Assembly: GCA_905178155.1 (NCBI GenBank)
Contig: CAJINV010000001.1
Span: forward strand, 4,630,747 to 4,694,746
DNA from: Amoebophrya sp. A120
Taxonomy: Eukaryota; Sar; Dinophyceae; Syndiniales; Amoebophryaceae
Direction: 5' to 3'
Length of the DNA: 64,000 bases
Each line of letters starts with the position of its first letter. Positions within the stretch are counted from its first letter, which is position 1. The position numbers and the translations under genes were made by a program. This document shows, piece after piece, positions 47,748-58,500 of the stretch. The notes under the pieces were generated by a model. The model ran no database searches. It was not told where the DNA came from and worked only from the letters and a program-made list of their open reading frames with translations.

Positions 47748-48929
47748 GGAAAGACCCGACTTCTTGGGTCCAAACTTCAGCAGGCTTACGCAGCAACTTT
47801 TGATTATTGCGACTACTTACTCTTACACGACTTCTTCTTCATCCAGCAAGCGACAAGTAAATTTTCCTCGAATCTTCGGAAGCTGCGAGAACATCTCTCG
47901 ACGAACGCTTTTGCACCCCTTGTGCCCCGCAGATGAAGTTTTTTTACGTTCCTAGAACAGAAAGTAGTAAACCAGTAGATTGATTATACCTTTTGTTCGC
48001 ATAAGAATATCCTTCAACGGCGACTTTTCGTTTTCCCACCTGAACCGAAATACCAAGTATGCAAGTATGAATTTTCTTGGAATTATCAAATTTTATATGA
48101 TACTTTGATATCATTGGAATATCATCAATTTTGACGACAATTTGGGCGAACTTTACTTTGACGGTCCTGGTTTCTCAGACCGAGCGCGAAAAATGCAGTA
48201 CAGTAAAAGGTAGACTGTTTATTTAGATGAGCAGTAAAATAGATTCTCGACCACCTAGAACTTACCCTATCCGTGTCCAGAGCAAAATATTTCCGGAACT
48301 TCCTACTTTGTTTGGAGCTAGCACAGTTTTTCAGCGGCGTGCTGGTTTCACCCTATCTACGAGAACTCGAGAACTCTTTTCTCATCTTTTTAGCGAACTT
48401 TCTTTTCCGCGCGCGACCCGAAATATCTTTTCGTCTCCTTTGATCGATGAAGACGGTACTCAGACTCGGACCCCTCCACTGATCCGAACCGCGTGCGAAG
48501 ACTTTTACCGGAGAAGCGAGTAACCAGAAGGCCGCGCTACGTGGTACAGCCGATAAGTTTTTGTCAGTGGACGCTTCGAGGATGTTCCTCTTCCACCCGC
48601 ACATGATATGGTTGCAAAGAGCGCCCCGGATCAAAGCGAACTGAAATTCTTGAAAAGCGATCTTTCTGTCGTTTGCTTGAAAGGTATTTTTGTCGTCTCG
48701 GCAGTATCGTACTTCTACTTACTTGTAGATAGTTCGTTGTGCCTCAGCTTCTGGTCGTGTCCTCATCAGTTTTGCAGCAATCTTCTGGTCTGTACTAGCG
48801 GTATTTAACAAACATTGAAAGAACAATGTGAAATACGCTTGCCCCCGATTCTTGCGATTTTTTTCTTATTTCTAAACTTTTGTATTCGTCTCACCAACAC
48901 CCCATACGAAAAACACACGTTTCAAAAAC
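47748..48929. other. Intergenic region
   Basis: A/T-rich with no supported gene. A 98-codon ORF at 48227-48523 has no conserved features and is not called. Confidence 0.55.
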
Positions 48930-51036
48930 ATGGTTCGACTCCAGCCCGGGAACAAGCCCGGCGCTGCGGCGTCGGGCGGTGGGGCGCGCGAGAAGGAGCA
49001 GAAAAACAGCGACCTCACCGGGAATACTATGCGAATACAGACGGCGCGCGGCAAGGTTTATCTTTTCGGAGTCCGCCTGTTTCAGAACGACTGGACCGGC
49101 ACGGTGATAACCGGGTTGATTCTCGGTATATTCGTGGCCAAGTGCTGCGGCTACTTCGGATGGTCCGCGCCGGGGTCGGACGAGGCGTATTACACCTTGG
49201 CGTGTCTGTTTCTTATCTACGGCATGCTGCTGGCTGCGGATCTGCAAAAGAGCATCGGCGTGGACGTGGTACTCCTCGCTTGCCTTTCGGTCGCGTTTCT
49301 GATAAAACACTCGGATTCCATCCTGCACCCGAGTAGTAACTTTGAGGTCAACTGGGTCCGTCCGGTGGCGTTCACGGTGTTTGGAATACCAATACAGAGC
49401 TTCGGGATCTGCATGGCCGCGGCGTTTCTGGTGTGCCACGAACTCGCAGAACGGGAGTTCTCAGTGAATAAGGTATAGAATTATATTTTTCCGGATGTGC
49501 GACACCGGATGAAATTTTGATTGTTCCTTGTTCCCTACGTCATCATTGATTTCACAAACATATCACCCATTTCAGATAGAATGTGCCGCGGGTCCGCTTT
49601 TGGTTGCAGCGACGGTCGGGGGCCTTTTCGGTGCAAAGGTGCACTACGTAATCTTGAATGCCCACATAGACGACGCCGCGTTTTTTGCCCCAGGCTTGGT
49701 GTGGCAAGGCGGAGCACTCATGGGGGCTGCCTGCGTTATTGCGTACGTGAAGGTACTAGCGAATTTTGTCAACTGCGGGTTCTTCATCTGCTTGACGCAT
49801 AATCTATCAATTGTGCATGACTAGTATTACATCAAAAAAAACCGGCACAAAGTCTCGTCCACAGAACCATGAAAATTCTCATCGACAGTCCTTCTCCACT
49901 GAGATCGTTCACCGCGTATTAGACGTGTCCGCGCCCTTGCTCCCGCTCGGGCACGCGATCGGAAAAATCGGCTGCTTTGTCTCGGGCGACGGTTGCTACG
50001 GCCCCCACAGCAGCTACTACTTCGCGATGAGCTTCCCGCACGGTCGGCTGCCGACGAAAAGGCCGGTGCACCCGACTCCCATCTACGAAATGATCCTTTC
50101 CGGGCTGGTTTTCCACTACCTGTGGACGCGACGGCACGTCGCGCTGTGGTTCAAGGGGGACTATCAAATGTAAAAGTGTCTGGGTCTGGAAGACTCATGC
50201 TGTTTTTGCATGACACAGAAGGTCTGGCATGGAAGCTCTAGCATCACACGTCTCGAGAAGCTTCCGCAATGCCGAATCCGCATGACAAATGCCGCACTCT
50301 GGTGACAGAAAGTGGGCAACTTTTGCTAACTATGCATGAGAGATTTTTATGTGTTGTGAAATGCGCATCACAAGTTTGTCTTCTTCCAGACCCAGACATT
50401 TTTGCAATTCATAGGGACCAAACGACGCTGATGTTCCTCCTGACCAGCGTCACGAGGTTTATCACGGAAATTATTACAATGAAAAATGCCCCCACCCCAG
50501 AACTTGGCAGCATTTGTATTGCGAACCTTTCCAATGGAAACACTCCCCGTCTTGCACATATCAGCATCACAAATCCTCCATGCTGAATAGCTCAGATTTG
50601 TGTTGCAAAGGAGCACAACAGCAGCCGCATCTGTTATGCAAAAGATACCTTGCGCACCTAAATTCTGCATCAGCAATGAATGCTCGTAGTCCTTTCATGC
50701 AAGACGAAAATCTTTCATTTGGAAACTTTGCATGAGAAACTTTTGCCGGGGGCATTTTTCATTGTAATAGAAATTTGGCGAGACCACAACCACGACGGCC
50801 AGGCCGAGCCGCTGTGGCCCTGGAATCAGCAGCAGATGATCTGCGCCTGGGTCTTCGTCTTGTCCTGCGTCACCCGACTACTCATCCGATGGCAGGCATT
50901 TGTAGAAACGAGCAAGGCCAACGCGCCATTAGTGCCTGGAGAGAACAAAGGGGAAGAAGGGGGAAAGAACGCAAATGAGAGCAACGCCAGACAAACCGTA
51001 AACACGGGTGGCACCACATCGAAAAAGAAAAGATAA
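48930..51036 (+). CDS. Lgt-like polytopic membrane protein
   Basis: Exons 48930-49472, 49576-49752, 49889-50161, 50419-50471 and 50775-51036 give 435 residues. The first two introns are GT-AG; the last two are introner-like elements. The core follows prolipoprotein diacylglyceryl transferase: FGIPIQSFGICMAAAFLV, AGPLLVAATVGGLFGAKVHY, GLVWQGGALMGAACVIAY, and the signature LGHAIGKIGCFVSGDGCYG followed by PVHPTPIYEMI. The C-terminus retains FITEIWRDHN and a last TM helix. The bacterial enzyme moves diacylglycerol to a lipobox cysteine. A eukaryotic host makes the acceptor unclear, and the catalytic His of the bacterial HGGL motif is Gln here, as in some divergent relatives. The tail is Lys/Gly/Asn-rich. 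The substrate is unknown; the family call rests on motifs read by eye. Confidence 0.75.
50162..50413 (+). mobile_element. Introner-like element, family A2, forward
   Basis: TATCAAATGTAAAAGTGTCT...CAGACATTTTTGCAATTCATA; GGGAC duplicated (50157-50161, 50414-50418). The interior resembles 7624 and 4637. Its right-hand exon is only 53 nt, ending at the next element. Confidence 0.92.
50472..50769 (-). mobile_element. Introner-like element, family C, reverse
   Basis: TATTACAATGAAAAATGCCC...GGGGGCATTTTTCATTGTAATA; GAAAT duplicated (50467-50471, 50770-50774). The interior is the reverse complement of the copies at 3475 and 38330. Confidence 0.92.
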
Positions 51037-51824
51037 CGACTTTATTATAGGTCGAACTGACATAAGAATGAACACCAATGTTGAGAAAGAGAAGAAGAAG
51101 CATTTCTTTGCGGCTTCCAAGAAGCCCCATGCGCTTTCCACATCGCAACGTCGACATTTGCAAAAACTCGACAAGAGTTTGTGATGGACGAGGTGATGTT
51201 GCATCTTTCAGTTTCAGAGAGCATATCTTCTCGCCGTTACAGAAGCTGCTCAAAAAAGGATTGGCTCCAAGACGATCTATCTATAATTCACTACTACCCG
51301 TCGAACTTCGAAGATCTCTCGGCCGTGCAGCAGCGCTCTCGGATGATCCTACTTGAACATCGCTCAAATCACTTTTGATCCACGATTTCGTGTCGTACCC
51401 ACATTATACGGTGAGATCAACGACGAGGGTTTTATGCTGATAAAAATGCGCGATCAAGAACAAATGCGGATCAGATTTTACCTTTATTTCACCTGTTCAG
51501 AAAAGTTCTGCTTGAAGACGAAAGTTCGTTCCATCGGTCGTCTCTCCGAGGGTCAGTCAATTGTTTTCATACGGCTCTGTATTTTGCTCTTACATTCAAC
51601 ACAGACCACATAAGTACTAGCGACACTTTTCTCTTAGACCTGTACTCTCCATTTTTAGCTTCACCCGATTTTCAAACCCACACCTCGTATACTATCACTT
51701 TACGACGCGTCTCTCTTTTCGTCACAGATTTTTGTCCCCAAAGTACTAACCTATACGACTTCCTTATTCAGCCATTCGCTTGACTAGCTTTTTGATCCGC
51801 CGTCGTCCTGCAGTACGTCGTAGC
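51037..51824. other. Intergenic region
   Basis: No gene supported. Confidence 0.55.
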
Positions 51825-54274
51825 ATGAGCAACGCGCTGCGTCTGAACGTGGATTACCTGCGTCAAATTGGACTAGCTGTCGCCATGCCGGAGAACGGAG
51901 TGAGCAACGGAACCGCGGCCGCCGCCGCGCCGGTCAACAAACCCGCAACGGGGTCGGGTGAAGCGGGCGCCAAGAAAAAGGGAAAGAAAAACGAGAAAAA
52001 ACAAATGATCGACCTCGCACCCCCGCATGGCACAAGAGACTTTTTCCCCGAAGAAATGAGAGCAGAACAATGGTATTGACGTAATATTGAATGAACATAA
52101 AAATACTTGTAGTACTGACTTTAGTCGAACAACGCACTGCAGCTGACGCAAGTCATCGTCTGCTTGATCAGATGCAGAAGTTAGTTTTGCTTTGCTGGTT
52201 TTGGTGAAAGGATGTGATCGTCAATATGTATAACCACATTTCCCAGGTTGTTCGACAAGTTTTCTGGCACCGCGAGACGGTTTGGTTTTGAGAAATACGA
52301 CGCACCGGTCCTGGAGAACGTTGCACTGTACGAAAGAAAAGCCGGGGAGGAGATCACGGAGCAGATGTACAATTTCATCGACAAGGACGGCGCGAGCGTG
52401 ACCCTGCGACCCGAGATGACGCCCAGTTTGGCCCGGATGGTGCTCAACCTGATGCGCGAGGAGACGGGCCAGATGGCCACCATGCTGCCGCTCAAGTGGT
52501 ACAGCATCCCCCAGTGCTGGCGCTTTGAAACCACGCAGAGGGGCAGGAAAAGAGAACACTACCAGTGGAACATGGACGTATAAGACTTCTGCATTTTATG
52601 CTAACATAGTAGTTGTCATGGCTAGAACATCAAGAGTCCTCGTAGAGACAACTTTGTCCAAAGGTACTAAATGCTTAATACACACTTCGGTTATTTAATC
52701 CTAACAGCCGTAATCTGGGTCATCAGAATGAATCGAAACGCCTTTGAGTTTTTGAATCCCTTCACTGAACAATAAACAGATGATCGGCGTGGACAATATT
52801 ACCTCTGAAGCCGAGCTGCTCGCGTCCGTGGTGGATTTCTTTGAGTCTGTTGGTCTCACCGCCGCCGACATCAAGATCAAGGTGAACAGCCGGAAGGTTT
52901 TGGGTTTCGTCCTGGCCAAGGCCGGCGTGTCGGACGAGCAGTTCGCCGCGGCCACGGTGATTATCGACAAGCAGGACAAAATTGGCGCGGAGGAGTGCAA
53001 GAAGCAGCTGAACGAACAGCTGAATCTTCCCATGGACACATGTAACAAGATCGTGGACGCAACGGCCGCGGAGACCCTGCAGAAGTTCGCGGAAGTCGCC
53101 GAGGCAACGGACAGTGAGGAAGTACAAGAACTGCAGCAGCTCTTCGATCTCGCGAAGGACTACGGCTACGGGGACTGGTATAGTGTCTTAAGGATGATGC
53201 GGCAAAATAGCAGCAGAGTTGCATGTTTAAAACTTTGTCAACATTCTATAGTTTTTTGAACATTGAACTTGAAGAAAGACAAGTGAGCCGTCGTGAGAAA
53301 CGAAAATTGACGTTGCTGATGAAAAGTATAATTTTAGATTGTTCCATCGAATCACCCCTACAACAGGCTGGTATTCGACGCTTCTGTTGTCCGGGGTCTG
53401 GCGTATTACACGGGTATCGTTTTCGAAGCCAACGACCGCAAGGGGGAGTTCCGCGCAATCTGCGGCGGCGGCAGGTACGACAAGCTGCTTTCCCTGTACG
53501 GGGCGAGTAAGCCGATCTCCATGTGCGGTTTCGGCTTTGGGGACTGCGTGATCATGGAGCTTTTGAAGGAGAAAAAGCTGCTGCCGGAATTTAAGCAGAA
53601 CGCCGACTACTTGGTAGGGTTTTTTGGGTTGGTCATGCCCCTTACGCATTTTGTGTAGTTCAGGCTCAGGAGCTTCATTTTTTGCATGCGGGAGGAACGA
53701 TTTGCGATGACACTGCAGGGAAATAAGCGAAAGCAAGATTTATTGCGAGTCAAAGTTCCGAAGTGGTGATGAAATCCACGCATCTAGTACTAAAATTTTT
53801 CGTTTTATCACTACCAATGGCAAACTCCCCCCCGGTGGCCGGGCACTGCTAAAACGGGCGGTGAAACGTCACTGGGGGTGCAGAAGTGGTCTAACCACTT
53901 CTGCAGAAGCATTTACCTTCTGAGAATTGCACTACAGTATGTGGGAGGCTTTTACCGCTCACCTTAAGAAGCGCACACGTCATTCATTTTATCACTACAA
54001 ACAGGTCTGCGCCTTCAACAAGGACATGCTAGGTCCCGCGATGAAGGTGGCCCGTGAGCTGCGAAAAACCGACAAAACCGTGGTGTTCTACCAGCAGGTC
54101 GCGAAAAAGATCGCGAATGCGTTCAACTACGCCGACCGCATTGGGGCGCGGTACGTCGCGCTTGTGGCTCCGGACGAGTACCAAAACGGCTTGGTCAGGA
54201 TTAAGGACCTGCGCGAGGAGGACGTGGACAAAAAGCAGAAGGACGTACCCATCGAAGAGTTGAAAAACTTGTGA
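51825..54274 (+). CDS. Histidyl-tRNA synthetase
   Basis: Exons 51825-52072, 52247-52577, 52780-53177, 53367-53613 and 54005-54274 give 497 residues; all four introns are GT-AG. Class II motifs: motif 1 region [13 protein letters not shown]...FGFEKYDAP, motif 2 region [12 protein letters not shown] and [20 protein letters not shown], the histidine-binding motif [10 protein letters not shown] followed by CGGGRYDKL, and motif 3 [11 protein letters not shown]. The anticodon-binding domain is 54005-54274. Fixing the third acceptor at 53366 gives [18 protein letters not shown], the expected family sequence. A QWNMD segment followed by a ~120-residue insertion ([17 protein letters not shown]...) resembles the plant-organellar type more than the standard eukaryotic cytosolic enzyme. 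The N-terminal ~55 residues are Ala/Lys-rich; localisation is undecided. Confidence 0.92.
53879..53905. repeat. Perfect 12-bp hairpin inside an intron
   Basis: TGCAGAAGTGGT (53879-53890) and its exact complement (53894-53905) are separated by CTA in the 391-nt GT-AG intron at 53614-54004, the longest canonical intron of this gene. It follows a C/G-rich stretch at 53828-53845 that can also pair with itself. Confidence 0.8.
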
Positions 54275-55560
54275 TGGACATTTGTACTTCTATCCTCTGA
54301 AAATAATAGTACAGTGTCCCCCGAAACAAGTACATACTGAATTTGAAGCTGCATTTATTGCGGTTTTTCTCTTTCCTTTCGCGCGTCGTGTTTGCTGCTT
54401 CGAAGTATTTCACCTGAGCGAATTCGCTTGCCATGGCGAAGCGAAACGCTCACTGTGATCGATTTTCAACGCAAAAAAAAGAAACGCAAAGACCGTAAAA
54501 AAAAGAACGAAATTCAAGTCGCTGCCTGACCCCGTAGTGGTCGGCTGCTCGTTCGAACGCGCAGAGAATGCTTGGAATGCTGTTCCCGAAAAACGAAAAA
54601 GTTTTATAAACGGAGCTCCGCTGTTGAGAACGTCAATCAGTCACAGATGCGTTCCGTTTGTGCAGCGTGCGCGCAGCGTGGATCAAACAATTGTTTCTGT
54701 GGTGGCCAAATCTACAAGCAGCGGCGCGCCTCCGTTCCCTTTTTGCGTGTGGCTTTGGACACCGTGGTGATCGTTTGGAGGCGGCACACGAAAGAAAAAG
54801 AAAAATGAAATTCTTTATTAAGTCTTGGCAGGCGCAGGAATTTCTATTTCACGATTACCATGATGATGTTACACGGTTTTACGAACAGAAACAGCACGTA
54901 AACGAAATATAAATACTGATATTTGTCACTCTTGTACGATACGAATTACACAATTTACTAGGAAGGTGTAATGGCACATACTCGATCTGCCGCCGTTGCC
55001 CTTCAGCTAGAGCAGTGTCCTTGAAGATCTGCGTGGCGCGGACAATTTCAAGCGAAATTCATAGAATCTTCTAACAAAAGGACGTACGCGGTCGACATAG
55101 TCTATTCCCTTCAAAACGCCTACTCGCTCATCATTTTTAATACGCTACTGTTATGTTTTAGTTTTTGTTTGTCATTTCTTTCATCGAACAGGCCGAATCG
55201 AACGAAGTAGATGTCTAATCCTTCAGGAGCATTTTTTGTATCGAGATTAGAACTCTTTGCCGTAATATGATGTTCTTGTAGGAACCACTGTCGCTGTGCT
55301 GGTGAACTACGCGCTAATGTCTGACACCCTAGCGCTAGAAGAATGGGGACTCGTCAGCACTCGTCGAAAATCCCACCGAAAAATACAACCTATTCCGGAT
55401 TTGTTTAGTGAAAGATTTTGCAGCTGCTCTACTTCGGGAGAGTCAGCGGGGACAAGCCGGCCAGGAGCCCTAATTTGTAAAAGTAGACCTGGGCCTAGAT
55501 AGAACAGCCACTGTGCACGACCGGCATTTGTCGTTCTTCTCCTAGGCCGTGCCGCAGATC
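54275..55560. other. Intergenic or 5'-UTR region
   Basis: No protein is supported. A pyrimidine tract ending TTCTCCTAG just before 55543 looks like a splice acceptor, so a 5' exon of the following gene could lie here. Confidence 0.5.
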
Positions 55561-58500
55561 ATGTATTCCTCCTTCTCATACCCAGGGTCGAAGAGCGCGT
55601 CCAAGGGCGGGAGTAGTACTTACGGGAAGACCGGCAAAGGCGGGGCGGCGGCAAGTAGCTACCAGCAGGCTTACCACCTCGCCAGCGCGCAGCAGCAGCA
55701 CAGCGGGTCCACGGCCTGGGCCGCCGGTGGGTATAATTATCACCAGCCGGCGCACATCAGCGGTTCCTACCTCGGTGCTGCTGGGCCAACGTCTTCGTAC
55801 ATTCCGGATAGTGGGTCGAGTGGGACGAGCGTGGGCTCGTGGCAGGCGCAGAGCCACGCAGAACTGCTGGCGGAGCTGCAAATTCAGCAGTACAATCACG
55901 CGGCGGCCGAGCAATACGGAGTAGAGCAACAGGCTGGTGAGCACTCGTTGTACAGCGCGTCGCCGGAACTCCTGCAACACCAGGCGGAACAGGCAGTGGC
56001 CGCGGCCGGTGCGGTGGGGTACCCAGATTACTCCTCCTACCTGTACAACTCAACAGGAGCTGCTGCAGCGGAACAGCAACAGCACGCCGCGTACTACCAG
56101 CAACTTTCGTCCACGGTGTCGGTCCCGCCGGGCTTCGAACCGGAAGATTCGCAACCGATTTGGGCGGATCACGGGGGAGTAGAGCTGGGAGTAACAGACA
56201 CCAGCACTTCTGCGCGGACTAGCGAAAATATTAAAGGGGAGACCACTTCTGCAGCACTACAAGGTTCTGCTGCAAGCAGGATTTCGCTTATTTCCGTTGG
56301 GACTTCTTCTGCGGGATCGTCCTCCTCCTCGTCAGCAAGCGCGAGCGGGAGCGCAGCCACTTCCTCCGGCAGCTTCAGCAAAGTTACGGACCCTTCGCAA
56401 ATCAAGGAGTTCCATCCCACGTTGAGCCACAGCCCTGCGGGGGATTTGGTGCCGAGCTTAACGGCGGCGTTAGAAGCGTCGCCGGCGGGACCTTGTTCCG
56501 ACTACAAGTATATGGAAGAGGAGTACAGTGCGGGATATCTTCCACCTCCCGAATCATCTTCAACCTCCGCTGAGTCCGTCGCTTCCGCGGCTGCGGCAGC
56601 GTACCACCTGAAGCAGGCAGCGCTGTACGGTAGCTTTCTGCGTGCTGCATCTTCCCAGCACCAGGCCGCGCAACTTGCGGCTGCGGAGCACCTCGACCCG
56701 GCTACGTTTTACGCCACCGGCTTTGCTCCACCGCCGAGCGGGTCCTTGGTCCCATCGCCGGGGCTTTTCGCGGGTGGAGCTGCAGCAGCGAACGCTGCCG
56801 CACTAGCGGCCGGGCTGAAAAACAGCGGCAAGACCACGAGCGCATCCAAAGCCTCTTCTTCGGGAAAGCACCACAAAGGCGGAAAGCAGGGCGGATTCGG
56901 AGGAGGTGCAGCAGCTTTTTCTTCGCACGGCGGCAAGAACGGACACAACATGAAGGGTCCGGCGGGCGGGGCGCATAATGCCTCGAGCAAGCACGACCAA
57001 CATCTTGGGAAGCAGGGGGCCTACGGAAAGACCTCCTTCTCCCCTTCCGCGTCCTCTTCGAACAGCAGCTCGGCCTCGCCGGCGCCAAATAAACCCCAGC
57101 CGCCCAGCAGCACGGCCGTCGCGAATGCGAACTTTGTGCCCCCGATCGGCCAGGGTGGCGTGTTGGCCACGGGTAACACCGGGTCCACGAAGGGAGCGGG
57201 CGGCAAGCACGGGAAAAAGTGGCCCCGCTACCTTCCGGAGTACCCCACGGAGGACTTTTGGAAGTACAGCAGCTTCGGCGACGTGTCAGTATGATAGTGC
57301 ACAACTCCCCCTCCCCCTCATTTGTAATGCAAAATTCCCAACTCACGCTCACGCTCATCCTGTGCCTCCTGGCACGTTTTGCATGACAAGTTCTGGAAGC
57401 CCAAATAGCACTACACTCCTCCGCAAAGTTGTCATGCAAAACCTGCATTCTTGCTGGCACTTGTATTGCCGTTCATGCTATACAAATGAGGGGGAGGGGA
57501 TGTTGTGCACTGTCATAGTCAGAGAGGATTCACTACTTAGGAATCGCCTACAGCTACCTGAACTACTTCAGTGCGCGCACGGAAGAGATCATGGACCGCC
57601 AACGTCAGCGCTCGCGTTTGCTCAAGATGATTCAGTATACGCCACCAACGTCAACAGTCGATGCGCGGGCTCCTTCGTCCACTGGAACTTCTGCAAGCGT
57701 CAAGAGCGACGGCAATGCCAGTTGTGGGGCCAACAAAATAAATTCAATTCCACCGGCGGAGCTCGAGGAGGGCTCCCTCTTTGGCGCTTCCGTGGACGCG
57801 GACGCCATGAAAAAGCGTTTTGACGACCTGACGAACCGCGAGAGGGGCGCTGTGGCTGCGAATTGGTGCGTGATTCGGACCATGCTCGAACTGCAGGAAG
57901 ACCTGGACAGTGCCAGGTTCATCACCTCCGGAGTACCAAACTCGTTCAAGGTCGACCAAGACAACGACGGCCGGGTACTACTTCTATCGGAACTTTGGAG
58001 TTTCATTTTTGCAAATTTGCGCAGGATTTTGATTGCATAAGTTTGCGCGGATTTTTCGTCTGCTCAATATGTTTAGCCGATATCTTTTGAGGATGTGCGG
58101 AAGCGATTCTACATGTACGAAATTTTTGGGACGAAAATAATGAACGCAATACAGACTGGAGCGACCCTGAAGCAGTTGGTCAGGGACTGGTCAGAAGAAG
58201 GCAAAGAAGATACCTAATTGAAAACATTCGACCAAGACAGTGAAATGTGCGCCTAGCAGCTTTACTGCGGAAGTAAAGTTCAATAGGCTGCGGCCAGTTG
58301 CATTTCGTTGTGCTTTGTAAGTATACCGTATGTTTTTGTATCACCATCTTTTTTTATCTATGACTCTCTCGCAGCGGTACAACGTGTTTTGTATTGAGGT
58401 TGAGTGTTTTCATGGTGATTTCTGAGCGCGACCTGGCCTACAAACCGTTGCTTGACGCACTGGAGAAATATTTACCGCTTACCGAAGAGATGAAGAGCGG

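Noticed and set aside
48227-48523. 98-codon ORF in a spacer
   Set aside because: Composition is that of the A/T-rich spacer, with no motif and no clear neighbouring exon.
53331-53366. Acceptor TTTTAG at about 53337 in the histidyl-tRNA synthetase gene
   Set aside because: It would create a stop or a non-conserved insert; the acceptor at 53366 gives the family sequence [12 protein letters not shown].
54537-54770. 77-codon ORF in the spacer before the methyltransferase gene
   Set aside because: Overlapping ORFs in all three frames there, none with recognisable features.
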